Numbered from the stretch's first letter, positions 52,846-62,548 are shown. The stretch is DNA of 64,000 bases from Paenisporosarcina sp050269735 (GCF_050269735.1 NZ_JBNNIX010000001.1:930001-994000); one strand, 5' to 3'. Numbers and translations are program-made. The notes: generated by a model from the letters alone, not told the origin.

Positions 52846-54639
52846 ATGCATTTCAATGACACGCATGCTTATTTAGACAATGTAGCAAAACGAGTGACAG
52901 CAGTAAACGATGTACGCAAATTGAAACCTGATGCGTTGTTATTTGACTCAGGAGATGTATTCTCAGGAACACTATACTTCAATAAGTTCCTAGGACAAGC
53001 AGATTTGGAATTTATGAATTTAATGAAAGTGGATGCGATGACTTTCGGTAACCATGAATTTGATCTTGGTGCATCACCGGAAGGCCATAAAGCATTGGCC
53101 GATTTCATTAAAGCGGCACAGTTCCCATTTGTATCTTCTAACGTGGATTTTTCAAACGATGTTTTGTTCAAAGGTTTATTCAATTCAAAGATTTCAAATA
53201 AAGAAAAAGATGGAAATATCTATACAGGGATTGTCAAAGAAGTAAATGGAGAAAAAGTCGGTATTTTTGGTTTGACAACTGAAGAAACTTCGGATATTTC
53301 AAGTGCTGGATCTATCACATTCTCAAATTATATTAAAGATGCCAAGAAAATGGTAAGACAATTCGAGAATATGGGCATTAACAAAATCGTAGCGCTTACT
53401 CATATTGGCTATGATGATAATCCGGAAATAGACAATGACAAACTCCTGGCAGAATCGGTAAAAGGTATTGATGTAATTGTTGGAGCTCACAGTCACACTG
53501 CCATACCTGTACCTGTTTTATTAAACCAAGATACAGAACCAACGATTATCGTTCAAGCAGGTCAATATGCAGAAAATCTTGGAACATTAGATGTAACGTT
53601 TGATAGCAATGGAGTTGTAATTTCGCATGAAGGAAAGTTGATTCCAGTAGCAAGCAAAACAGCAGATGCTGAAGCTGCTGCCCTTCTAAAAAAATATTCA
53701 GATCAAATTGAAGTGCTTAAAAACGAAGAAATTGGTGCGATTACCACAGCTCCTTTAGAAAATCTTCGCACTGCGGAGAATAGCGTTCGTAAAAATGAGA
53801 CACCTCTAGGCAACTTAATTACTGATGGAATGCTTGCAAAAGCAAAAGAATATAACAAAGACGTAGTCATGGCTTTCCAAAATGGCGGCGGCATCCGGGC
53901 AGGTATTAATGAGGGACCAATTACTGTCGGTGAAGTAATTACAGTTCTTCCATTCGGTAATACGCTGGCGACCATGAAATTGTCTGGTGCAGAGATAAAA
54001 CAAGCATTTGAAAAAAGTTTCGGTGTATATCCTCTTGAAAATGGTGGCTTCCTTCACGTATCAGGAGCAAAAGTTAGATTTGATTCTTCAAAACCGGCTG
54101 GCCAACGTGTAGTGTCCATTAAATATAAAAATGAAGATGGTTCATACACAGAGATTCAAGATGGCAGCATGTATACAATCGCTACTAATGCATTTACAGC
54201 TAAAGGCGGCGATGGATACGATGTATTGAAGAAGGCTTATGCAGAAGGAAGAGTAACTGATTTAGGTTTATCAGATTGGGAGAACTTTGCACAACACTTA
54301 ACATCACTTGGAACAATTACACCAAAAACCGAAGGACGCATAGTGGATGTAGTTAATGAAGTACCTTCAGAATTGCCGGGTGGCAATGTTCCTGCTGAAG
54401 ATTTCTCCGGCACCGTTGAAAACCCAAAAGTTTACGCCGGAAATGTTACAGTATCAGTTTCCAACATTTCCTCCCTTGAAAATGCAGTAGTCAAAGGAAA
54501 CTTAGTACTTACAGGAACATTGTCGGATAGTGCTACGTTTTCAAACATCAAGGTTGAAGGTTCTTTAGATGCTTCAGGACTGGATACTGATAGAATGCAA
54601 TTTGAAGGAATAGAAGTAACGGGAGATACAATTCTATAA
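52846..54639 (+). CDS. 5'-nucleotidase/2',3'-cyclic phosphodiesterase family protein lacking its signal peptide
   Basis: A metallophosphoesterase plus 5'-nucleotidase C-terminal domain protein of the UshA/YfkN group that normally hydrolyses nucleotides outside the cell. Metal-site motifs are IMHFNDTHAY, DSGDVFSG, FGNHEFD, THIGYDD and GAHSHT. The substrate domain contains FQNGGGIRAG and AFTAKGGDGYD. A beta-rich C-terminal add-on (~505-597) follows. The frame is open only back to 52822, where it abuts the 3' end of the group II intron (S-K-N-F-E-L-S-I-M-H). ATG 52846 has no ribosome site, and the expected signal peptide and start are absent. The gene is therefore probably broken by the intron or requires splicing to an exon not in this window. 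Confidence 0.8.
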   Translation: MHFNDTHAYLDNVAKRVTAVNDVRKLKPDALLFDSGDVFSGTLYFNKFLGQADLEFMNLMKVDAMTFGNHEFDLGASPEGHKALADFIKAAQFPFVSSNVDFSNDVLFKGLFNSKISNKEKDGNIYTGIVKEVNGEKVGIFGLTTEETSDISSAGSITFSNYIKDAKKMVRQFENMGINKIVALTHIGYDDNPEIDNDKLLAESVKGIDVIVGAHSHTAIPVPVLLNQDTEPTIIVQAGQYAENLGTLDVTFDSNGVVISHEGKLIPVASKTADAEAAALLKKYSDQIEVLKNEEIGAITTAPLENLRTAENSVRKNETPLGNLITDGMLAKAKEYNKDVVMAFQNGGGIRAGINEGPITVGEVITVLPFGNTLATMKLSGAEIKQAFEKSFGVYPLENGGFLHVSGAKVRFDSSKPAGQRVVSIKYKNEDGSYTEIQDGSMYTIATNAFTAKGGDGYDVLKKAYAEGRVTDLGLSDWENFAQHLTSLGTITPKTEGRIVDVVNEVPSELPGGNVPAEDFSGTVENPKVYAGNVTVSVSNISSLENAVVKGNLVLTGTLSDSATFSNIKVEGSLDASGLDTDRMQFEGIEVTGDTIL

Positions 54640-54647
54640 CTTGCACA

Positions 54648-54673
54648 AAGCCTCCTCCATCAGGGGGAGGCTT
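54648..54673 (+). terminator. Terminator of the 5'-nucleotidase gene
   Basis: AGCCTCCtCC pairs with GGgGGAGGCT and is followed by TATCTT. Confidence 0.75.
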
Positions 54674-54719
54674 ATCTTATTGATACTGAAAATTCGGATA
54701 TTAAAGGAGAATTTATAGC

Positions 54720-57700
54720 ATGAGTGTCAGTAAATGGAGAAAATCATTGAATACCGTCTTATCTGCCGGATTAGTAGCAAGTCTAATAGTTCCAACATTG
54801 CCAGCACCTGCAAGAGCAGCAACTAATGCAGCTGACTTGATTATATCCGAATATATTGAAGGAAGTAGTTCAAATAAAGCCATCGAACTATACAATGGTA
54901 CGGGAGCAACGATAAATTTAAGTGATTATTCCCTTGAGTTGTATTCTAATGGAAAAACAGTTGCCGAAAATAAGCTTAAGCTAGCTGGGAACATAGAAGC
55001 TGGTAAAACATATGTACTTTATAATACAGGATCAAATGCAGACATTAAGAGCAAAGGGAATTTAGCTAACTCAACTGTTATTAATTTCAATGGAGATGAC
55101 GCTATAGTTCTTAAAAAATCAGAGATTATAATAGATTCTATAGGTCAGGTTGGGAACGCAGTTAAATTTGCTGAAAATGTAACACTTGTTCGAAAAAGTG
55201 CAATAACTAAAGGTGATACAGTAATTTCAGATGCATTTGACCGTACAGTAGAGTGGAACGCCCTTGCAATAGACAATTCATCAAACCTAGGATTGCATAC
55301 TATGGACGGTGGCGGTACACCGATAGAAAACAAAGTCGAAGCATTAACAGCTTCAACTCCATCATCCACTGTTCCGGCCAATACTGAGATCACATTGTCC
55401 ACGGCAACAGCTGGAGCAACGATCTACTATACAACAGACGGATCCGAACCAACGATATCAAGCACCAAATTTACAGCTCCAATTATCATCGATAAAGATA
55501 TGACCATCAAAGCTTTCGCAGTAGCTGAAGGTATGGCAAATAGTGATATCTCGACATTCCAATATCTAGTTGCGAGCGAGAATGGCACTTTGACCATTTC
55601 AGAAGCGCGTGCAAAGGCAATTGGGGAAACTGTTACTTTAAAAGGAATTGTCACAGCTAATTTGAAAAACACTGTTTCCATTCAAGATGCTACAGGTGGG
55701 ATTGCCGTACGTCCTGCGAGTTTAGATGCTGCTATTGGCGACGAAGTAACGCTGACAGGTAAATTGGCTGAATTCAGAAGCCTTCTGCAATTGGATGGAG
55801 CTTCAATAGTCAGTAAGACAGCGAAAGTTGCACCGGCACCAAAGGTTGTAACTGGAGCAGGCGTTAAAGAAGAAAACGAATCACTTCTAGTCCAAGCAAA
55901 ACAAGTCACTTTAACTTCAAAAGATGCGAACAATAACTATACTGCGACTGATGGTACAGTAGATTTCATCGTTCGTGACGAAAATAATACACTAGGTTTG
56001 GCTGTAGGAAAAACATATGAGTCAATCACGGGAATCGTTCAGCAATTTGATGCAGCTTATCAAATAATTCCACGTTTCCAACAAGACATTGTAGAGGATA
56101 GTTCAGTCATCCAACCTGTTACAGCAAATCCGGCAAGCGGTACGTTTGTAGGGGAAACCACTGTAACATTGACTACAAGTACTGCTAATGCAGAAATATT
56201 TTATACTCTGGATGGTTCAGAACCATCAGTTAGTAGTAATAAATATGAAGCTCCAATTAAAATAACGGAAGATTCAACATTAAAGGCAGTCGTAAAAGCT
56301 GCTAATGGTTCTTTGAGTGAAGTGAAGACTTTTGAATATATCATAACTGATAGTTTGCAGATTCATGATATTCAAGGGGAAGGCCATGCTACTACATTCA
56401 ATAATAAAAACGTAGAAGGAATCCAGGGTATTGTTACCTATTCTTTCACATTGAGTGGGGCAACTTATTATCATCTTCAAACACCAGATAGTTTGGTAGA
56501 TAATAATCCAAATACTTCAGAAGCAATACTTCTATATAGCGGTACTAATACTTGGCCGATTCAAGTAGGAGATTTGGTTTCTGTTACTGGTAAAGTAAGT
56601 GAATTTGCATATGATGGATATTCTGACCGTCAAACAACAGATTTGAAAACTACCCAAATCAATGTAAGGAATGATCAGGGAGGAAAAGTAACAGTCATTG
56701 AAAGAGGAGTTACATTACCTTCCCCAATCGTTCTTGACAAAACTAAAATGTCTTTGAATAGTATTGATAGTGATAATCTTTCCATTTTCAATCCAACAGT
56801 AGATGCCATTGACTTCTGGGAAAGTCTTGAAGGCATGCGTGTTCAAGTTGGTAATTTGAAATCTGTTTCACCACAGGAACATGGCGATTTGATAACACTG
56901 CTGGAAGAAGCACCTACAAATTCGTTACATGGCGGCGTGCTGTATGAAGAAGGCAACCAAAATCCAAACCGCATACAATTCCGAATGGAACCGAATGGCC
57001 CGGCACGTGAAATGGAAGTGGCAACTGGGGATAATTTTAGAGGTCCATTAACAGGAGTGGTAGGATATTCATTCCAAAATTATAAAATTTATGTTTCTTT
57101 AGATGACATGGAAAAAGCACATACACAAGGCAGTGCAGTGCCAGAAAAAACTACAATTGTTAAAGCAGAAGATAAGTTGACAATTGCATCTTATAACTTG
57201 GAGAATTTCTCTAACAACAAAACTTCTTCATCAGATGATAAAGCTAAGAAATTGGCTCGTGCATTGGCTTCTGATATGCAAAGCCCGGATATTATCGGGG
57301 TAACAGAAGTACAGGATAATAACGGCGAAAACGCTGGTGACTCCAAGGCTGACCAAAGTTACGAAAGACTGATTGCTGAGATTGTTAAAGCAGGTGGAAA
57401 ACAATATAGCTATGTGAATATTGATCCTGTAAACAATCAGGACGGCGGTGCACCGAATGCAAATATTCGCGTTGGATTCTTATATAATCCGGAGCGGGTA
57501 ACATTAACAGATGGTATGCCGAAAGGTGATGCAACAACTCGCGTCGGTTACGAAAATGGGAAATTAACTGTAAATCCAGGTCGGATCGATCCAACAAATA
57601 GTGCATTTGATAGCAGTCGAAAACCTTTGGCCGCGCAATTTGATTTCCAAGGCGAAAGTGTCGTCGTTATTGCAAATCACTGGAACTCTAAATCAGGAGA

Positions 57701-59477
57701 TAGTCCACTTTTTGGATCCATTCAACCACCAATTTATAATAGCGAAGTGCAACGCCACAAAATCGCAAATATTGTATACAATTTTGTGGAAGATATTAAA
57801 TCTAAAAACCCTGAGGCAAATGTTGTATCTTTAGGAGATTTCAACGATTACCAATTCTCACAATCGTTAAAAATTCATGAAGGCAGCCTTATGACGAATA
57901 TGATCAATAAAGTAGCAACATCTGATCGCTACACTTATCTGTATCAAGGAAATTCACAAGTTTTGGATCATATTCTTGTATCTAAAAACTTGGAGAGTAA
58001 AACTGAAATAGATATTCTGCATATCAATGCAGACTTCACTGACATGGCTGGCAGAGCATCTGATCATGATCCGGTCCTAGTTCAGATCGAGCTAGCTAAG
58101 GATGAAGTTGAAGCTCCAATTACGCCTGAAAAGATCTATGACTTCAAAAACTTTAAAACAAAGAAATTGGTAATTAGTAAACCAAGCGTCTCCATTACAT
58201 TGGACAATTCATCTGTCATCACAGAGGGCGTCCTGTTCACTGGTTCATATGCAGAGTTCCATGGAGCTGGTTTTGCAAAAACAAAGGTTACAATCAAACC
58301 GGAAACAGCTGGAGCGATTATTGATTTTAAAGGAATTGAAGCTGTTGAGCTTATTATCGATGGCACGAATGTGAAAGAAATAAGAGGCGCAGAGAATATT
58401 AAGGAAATTAAGTACATTAACGGCGCAGGTCCTGAGTCAATTAAGATTACAAATTCCAAAGGAGAGCCAATTGGCTCTCCTTTGGATCCTAATGACAATA
58501 AACCTCCGGTACTAAAAAAGAGCTTCCCTAACCAGACAGTTTCTACAGGGGAATCCATCTCTCTATTATTGACGGATTATTTTACGGATCCAGATAATAA
58601 TCAACTAAGTTTTTCATCAACGAAGGGCACAATCAACAAAACGACTTCAACACTTACGCTAGAGCTTGAAGAAGGCAGCCATATTGTTGGAGTAACAGCA
58701 ACAGATGGTAAAGAAAGTACTACTGCAAGTTTTACAGTAACAGTAACTGCTCCTGCTACACCAGATGATGATTATTACAAAGATGCTTTTGGAAAAGAAG
58801 GAGTAGCCTTGAAAGCTGCATTACATGAAATTATCGATGATCATAAACAACTTACTTATGATCAAGCATGGGAAGCATTAAGAGAAACAGATGAAGATCC
58901 GAATAATTTAAACAATGTAATCCTATTCTACTCAGGGGTATCGCGCGCAAAAAATAAAAATGGCGGGAACGTAGGGGACTGGAACAGAGAACATACATGG
59001 GCAAAATCACACGGTGATTTTGGAACAAGTATAGGACCTGGAACTGATATACATCATCTTCGACCAACCGATGTCCAAGTCAATAGTGCAAGAGGAAATC
59101 TAGATTTCGATAATGGTGGAAGTCCTGTAACTAATTGTGCTGAATGTAAAAAAACGTCCAATTCATTTGAACCGCCAAATCGTGTAAAAGGCGATGTAGC
59201 CCGGATTCTATTCTACATGGCTACACGCTATGAACAAGGAGACAGAGTAGACTTGGAGTTGAATGAATTGCTTAATAATGGAAGCAATCCTTTCCATGGA
59301 AAACTGTCAGTTCTTTTGCAATGGCATTTGCAAGATCCAGTTGATGAGTTTGAAATGAATAGGAATAATGTTATTGAAAAATGGCAAGGAAATCGCAATC
59401 CATTTATCGATCATCCAGAGTGGGTAAATCTTATTTGGAAAAAAACGAACTCTAATAACGTAAATTTGGCATCTTAA
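54720..59477 (+). CDS. Large secreted double nuclease (DNase I-like EEP domain plus endonuclease I domain)
   Basis: A 1585-residue exported protein. Order: signal peptide to ~35 (PAPARAA); lamin-tail domain ~36-150 (LIISEYIEGSSSNKAIELYNGT); chitobiase-like module ~205-285 (TIYYTTDGSEPT); OB-fold ~287-460; second chitobiase-like module ~465-545 (IFYTLDGSEPS); a second OB-like segment ~545-800; endonuclease/exonuclease/phosphatase domain ~818-1125 (IASYNLENF, IIGVTEVQD, ANHWNSKSGD, SLGDFND, SDHDPV); a beta module; Ig-like region ~1260-1345; and an endonuclease I domain ~1350-1580 with NREHTWAKSHGD and DIHHLRPTD. Both nucleases look intact. It should digest extracellular DNA beside a 5'-nucleotidase. 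GGAGAATTTATAGC precedes the ATG. There is no SLH or LPXTG anchor. Confidence 0.85.
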   Translation: MSVSKWRKSLNTVLSAGLVASLIVPTLPAPARAATNAADLIISEYIEGSSSNKAIELYNGTGATINLSDYSLELYSNGKTVAENKLKLAGNIEAGKTYVLYNTGSNADIKSKGNLANSTVINFNGDDAIVLKKSEIIIDSIGQVGNAVKFAENVTLVRKSAITKGDTVISDAFDRTVEWNALAIDNSSNLGLHTMDGGGTPIENKVEALTASTPSSTVPANTEITLSTATAGATIYYTTDGSEPTISSTKFTAPIIIDKDMTIKAFAVAEGMANSDISTFQYLVASENGTLTISEARAKAIGETVTLKGIVTANLKNTVSIQDATGGIAVRPASLDAAIGDEVTLTGKLAEFRSLLQLDGASIVSKTAKVAPAPKVVTGAGVKEENESLLVQAKQVTLTSKDANNNYTATDGTVDFIVRDENNTLGLAVGKTYESITGIVQQFDAAYQIIPRFQQDIVEDSSVIQPVTANPASGTFVGETTVTLTTSTANAEIFYTLDGSEPSVSSNKYEAPIKITEDSTLKAVVKAANGSLSEVKTFEYIITDSLQIHDIQGEGHATTFNNKNVEGIQGIVTYSFTLSGATYYHLQTPDSLVDNNPNTSEAILLYSGTNTWPIQVGDLVSVTGKVSEFAYDGYSDRQTTDLKTTQINVRNDQGGKVTVIERGVTLPSPIVLDKTKMSLNSIDSDNLSIFNPTVDAIDFWESLEGMRVQVGNLKSVSPQEHGDLITLLEEAPTNSLHGGVLYEEGNQNPNRIQFRMEPNGPAREMEVATGDNFRGPLTGVVGYSFQNYKIYVSLDDMEKAHTQGSAVPEKTTIVKAEDKLTIASYNLENFSNNKTSSSDDKAKKLARALASDMQSPDIIGVTEVQDNNGENAGDSKADQSYERLIAEIVKAGGKQYSYVNIDPVNNQDGGAPNANIRVGFLYNPERVTLTDGMPKGDATTRVGYENGKLTVNPGRIDPTNSAFDSSRKPLAAQFDFQGESVVVIANHWNSKSGDSPLFGSIQPPIYNSEVQRHKIANIVYNFVEDIKSKNPEANVVSLGDFNDYQFSQSLKIHEGSLMTNMINKVATSDRYTYLYQGNSQVLDHILVSKNLESKTEIDILHINADFTDMAGRASDHDPVLVQIELAKDEVEAPITPEKIYDFKNFKTKKLVISKPSVSITLDNSSVITEGVLFTGSYAEFHGAGFAKTKVTIKPETAGAIIDFKGIEAVELIIDGTNVKEIRGAENIKEIKYINGAGPESIKITNSKGEPIGSPLDPNDNKPPVLKKSFPNQTVSTGESISLLLTDYFTDPDNNQLSFSSTKGTINKTTSTLTLELEEGSHIVGVTATDGKESTTASFTVTVTAPATPDDDYYKDAFGKEGVALKAALHEIIDDHKQLTYDQAWEALRETDEDPNNLNNVILFYSGVSRAKNKNGGNVGDWNREHTWAKSHGDFGTSIGPGTDIHHLRPTDVQVNSARGNLDFDNGGSPVTNCAECKKTSNSFEPPNRVKGDVARILFYMATRYEQGDRVDLELNELLNNGSNPFHGKLSVLLQWHLQDPVDEFEMNRNNVIEKWQGNRNPFIDHPEWVNLIWKKTNSNNVNLAS
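58455..58486 (+). repeat. Perfect 32-bp palindrome inside the nuclease gene
   Basis: A 16-base arm (TCCAAAGGAGAGCCAA) is followed immediately by its exact reverse complement. In frame it encodes S-K-G-E-P-I-G-S-P-L-D, between the beta module after the EEP nuclease and the Ig/endonuclease I half. It has the strength of a terminator stem but lacks a T-run. Confidence 0.85.
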
Positions 59478-59506
59478 TGCCTAACTAATATTTTGTTTCA
59501 CTGATT

Positions 59507-59575
59507 GCACGCATCTCCATTTACTACTTGTTTCTTAACAAAGTAGTAGATAAAAGAGGGCGTGCTTTTTAATTT
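59507..59575 (+). terminator. Terminator of the double nuclease gene
   Basis: GCACGC..ACTACTT pairs with AAGTAGT..GCGTGC and is followed by TTTTTAATTT. Confidence 0.7.
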
Positions 59576-59611
59576 AATTAATAAGAAACTACTCAACATT
59601 CGTTTGCGAAT

Positions 59612-59655
59612 CAAAAAAAGCAACATACTCTAATTCTCACGAGTATGCCGCTTAT
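59612..59655 (-). terminator. Terminator of the SbsC-domain gene
   Basis: GC..ATACTC pairs with GAGTAT..GC, with a T-run on the minus strand, just below the stop at 59666. Confidence 0.7.
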
Positions 59656-59665
59656 TATACTTTTC

Positions 59666-60742
59666 TTAATTCACATCTAGAACATCTTCAAATTTCCATT
59701 GGCCGGCTTCATCTTTGGATAATAGGTAAGTAATATATTCAACCTCTTCAGTTGTTCCATTGAGTGCACTTTGATTGTGAATTACAATGGCCATCCCCTC
59801 AACGACAAGTTCAACTTCAATACCTAGCGTCTTATAATTTATATCGTTTTTCTCAAATGATGTCTTTATTTCTTCTTTAAGTGTTGAGTATTGAGGATAT
59901 TTTTGACTATATAAACTAAATAGTGATTCAGTATTTTCGGCATTTTCATACTCTTCGTATTTCTTGAACAACTCGATAATTTCTTGTTGTTGTGTCAAGA
60001 AGCTTGTATCTTTTCTTATGCTTAGAATGTAGGTATTGTGTAGCACACTCCAAACTTGTTCATTTTCTATCTTCCCTAGTAAAGTATAAAATTTATCACT
60101 ATTAGCTTCGACTGTTGCCTGATCTGCCTTTTTCGTAATCAAACCATTCAAAGTGTCTAATTGCATTTTAGCTGAAACGATGTTTATAGATGATTGAAGT
60201 GCCTTTTCACCAGGAGATTTGTATTTAACCAGAATTGCATTACGCGTCGAATTACCGTATACACGATATAGTAATGTCGCTTGTTTTCGGATTTCCCTAG
60301 ACAATGCATGATAACTAGCTTCAGTTAGATCTGATGTTGGATTCGCAGCATAAAGTTTATTAAATTGAGTAGTTTTATCCACTATTTTCTTTCCAGTTGT
60401 AATCGCATCGATATATCCGGTTGCACGACTATAATGTACCCCGACATTAGCTTCGAGACGCTTTTGTAATACAGCCTTATCTTTTGTATTAGTACGGGCA
60501 ATTTCTTGTTTAGCTTTCAAGTAAGCATCTTTTGTTAAGTTGAAAATTTTCATATCTGGATACTTTACTTCTTTTGTTAGCTCCACAGATATTTGCCATT
60601 TTAAAGCACCTGCATGTTGCTCTGCTGTTCTCACTAATGATTCAGCTTTTGAAACTGTCGATGCTTCTGCATTGGTAAAAGGTGTAAATACACTAGCTAC
60701 AACAACCCCAAGAGCCAATGAAAACGATAAAAATTTCTTCAT
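59666..60742 (-). CDS. Secreted protein with SbsC-type wall-binding domain only
   Basis: A 358-residue exported protein. The signal peptide (~1-27) ends TNAEAS. Residues ~30-225 repeat the helical SbsC-type domain of the S-layer protein at 49529. Shared landmarks are the A-x-x-LKW-x-ISVE start, RATGYIDAITTGKKI and SYHALSREIRKQATLLYRVYGNSTRNAI. Instead of S-layer Ig modules it ends in a different ~110-residue acidic domain (~240-358: YITYLLSKDEAGQWKFED), which looks like an NTF2-like fold but is not firmly assigned. It is a likely wall-associated accessory protein competing for or decorating the same wall polymer. A paralogue starts at 63646. Confidence 0.72.
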   Translation of the reverse strand: MKKFLSFSLALGVVVASVFTPFTNAEASTVSKAESLVRTAEQHAGALKWQISVELTKEVKYPDMKIFNLTKDAYLKAKQEIARTNTKDKAVLQKRLEANVGVHYSRATGYIDAITTGKKIVDKTTQFNKLYAANPTSDLTEASYHALSREIRKQATLLYRVYGNSTRNAILVKYKSPGEKALQSSINIVSAKMQLDTLNGLITKKADQATVEANSDKFYTLLGKIENEQVWSVLHNTYILSIRKDTSFLTQQQEIIELFKKYEEYENAENTESLFSLYSQKYPQYSTLKEEIKTSFEKNDINYKTLGIEVELVVEGMAIVIHNQSALNGTTEEVEYITYLLSKDEAGQWKFEDVLDVN

Positions 60743-61344
60743 AAAAATCCTCCATTCTTTTTCTTTGATTAGTATTTTACATTTTATAGGCTTTATTTAG
60801 AATATTATAGATTACATGTTTTTTCCACTATTATTTTGTAGGTTTCATTGTTAAATTACAAAAAAGGGTGAAAAATTACTCATTTTGATCAATTTTTGAT
60901 ACACCAATTCGAACTAGTAATAAAAACAATGTACTAGTGATAGCTGAAATATAAGAATGATAAAGAACTAGAATTGAAGATGAGTGTATGAGAAAGGGGA
61001 ATATGTCACAGTAAAAGATGTCGAAATTACTAATTCATGATTCATTAATATGACAACCAAGAATCTTCCTATTAGTTTTATGAATAACAATAAGGGATTT
61101 AAAAATTCTATATAACAAGATGAGGAAGTATAACTATTAATATAGAAGGTGAAAGAGTAGATTTGTGCCTAGAAAGTAAAAAAGGAACGAGGGCTAAGAC
61201 CGACATCTTGTCGAAACAACTTCATGATTTGCTAGCGAGGACTCAAGTTAAAGATTTACAAGTATGCTTTGCCTCATGCAGAATATGCAAAAAGCGCATT
61301 TGTCGATAAACATTATAATGGTTTAATAAAGCCAAATAAATAAA

Positions 61345-61445
61345 ACGGCACCTAGAATATCTAGGTGCCTAACTACTCAGACTAGTTTTGTTGCGAGAAA
61401 AACGAAGGGAGATCTTCTGCGGGTTACCAGCCCGAATTCTCACTT
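61345..61445 (-). ncRNA. Candidate small structured RNA
   Basis: On the minus strand an extended -10 (TGTTATAAT, box at 61450-61455) is followed by ~100 bases with CGGG..CCCG and GAGAA..TTCTC pairings. They end in the perfect stem GGCACCTAGA/TCTAGGTGCC (61347-61369) and a T-rich tail. There is no open frame and no adjacent gene in that direction. It could be a regulatory RNA or the antitoxin of a lost toxin. Confidence 0.45.
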
Positions 61446-61767
61446 GAAAATTATAACATGAATCAGTAACTATTACATAACAATAAAGTTCATTTTTCTA
61501 CAAAATGTGACATTTTTCGACCTATTTAACTTTCGAAAAGTCGAAAAACAGCTGATTTTCGACAAAAACTACCTTAGAATTCGGTTGTTTATAAGCTCGA
61601 CAGAGTTTTTGTGAGTGGTACATACATTAATATTTTCACTTTCGCAGCTAGAAAAGAACCTTTAGTCATAAAGTTGATGGTGTGTAGACATCATTGATTA
61701 TAGTTATAGTTGCTCTCGGTTTATTTGCCGCGAGTGATGCACAACCGAACTACCTAATATAGATAGA

Positions 61768-61803
61768 GAAAGAGCGAAGTGGCATTGTCACTTCGCTCTT
61801 TCC
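61768..61803. terminator. Orphan bidirectional terminator
   Basis: AAAGAGCGAAGTG pairs perfectly with CACTTCGCTCTTT. No gene ends directly before it. Confidence 0.6.
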
Positions 61804-62039
61804 AATGGGTTATCGCACTTAGCTAATCAGTCCTACAAGTTGGGAATCGGAGTAACCACAATTAAACTCAAATACGCAGATGTAATTTCCATTTTCCAAA
61901 TAATTGAAAAATATTGATGTTGTAATCAAATTGTTACACAACTGTAAAGTTAAAAAGGTTTAATTCATGGTATCCTAAAAACAAGAAAGTATTCAGAAAA
62001 ATAAAAAAATTTAGAGATATATCGGGGGAAATACATTTT

Positions 62040-62540
62040 ATGAAATTGAAGTCATTTGTAGCTAAGTTTATAACCGCATGTACTATGGCAACAATTTTGG
62101 TAACTGCTCCGTTATCAATTCAAACTGAAGCGGCAGGTTCAATTGAATCTAAAGAACTTATCAGTGTAGCTAATAATTTAATTGGAACAAAGTATGTATA
62201 TGGTGGAACTACTGCAAAAGGTTTTGATTGTTCTGGATTTATTGGTTATGTGTATAAAGAACTTGGTTTAAATTTACCAAGGACTTCTGCTGGTATGTAT
62301 GCTACAGGAACAAAAGTTTCCTATGATAATCTGCAACCAGGAGATCTTGTTTTTTTCAATACATCCGGTAGAGGGGTTTCACATGCCGGGATATATATTG
62401 GAGCTGAAAAGTTTGTTCATTCTTCATCCAGTAAAGGTGTTTCCATTGCAAGATTAGATGATCCTTATTACTGGGGCGCAAGATATATAGGCGCAAAACG
62501 TGTTGCTTCAGTCAATGTAGTTGCAGCTGCAAAAAAATAA
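62040..62540 (+). CDS. Secreted NlpC/P60 endopeptidase
   Basis: A 166-residue exported cell-wall hydrolase. The signal peptide (~1-31) ends QTEAAG. The NlpC/P60 domain fills the rest: catalytic Cys in GFDCSGFIGYVY (~61), His in VSHAGIYIG (~115) and third residue His in KFVHSSSSKGV (~127). Enzymes of this family cut the gamma-D-glutamyl-meso-DAP or equivalent bond of peptidoglycan stem peptides. It carries no LysM, SH3 or SbsC-type wall-binding module, which is shorter than most relatives. AGGAGG-like signals are weak (ATCGGGGGAAATACATTTT). A terminator follows. Confidence 0.87.
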   Translation: MKLKSFVAKFITACTMATILVTAPLSIQTEAAGSIESKELISVANNLIGTKYVYGGTTAKGFDCSGFIGYVYKELGLNLPRTSAGMYATGTKVSYDNLQPGDLVFFNTSGRGVSHAGIYIGAEKFVHSSSSKGVSIARLDDPYYWGARYIGAKRVASVNVVAAAKK

Positions 62541-62548
62541 GTACCCAT

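Larger units (their letters stand above)
60743..62039. other. 1.3-kb gene-poor region
   Basis: No confident gene. Seen here: a possible C-terminal remnant on the plus strand at 61236-61343 (LKIYKYALPHAEYAKSAF, ending NGLIKPNK); a candidate minus-strand small RNA at 61345-61445; three Spo0A-box-like elements at 61513-61564 (GTCGAAAA in both orientations, one a perfect TGTCGAA); and an orphan terminator hairpin at 61768-61802. Confidence 0.4.
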
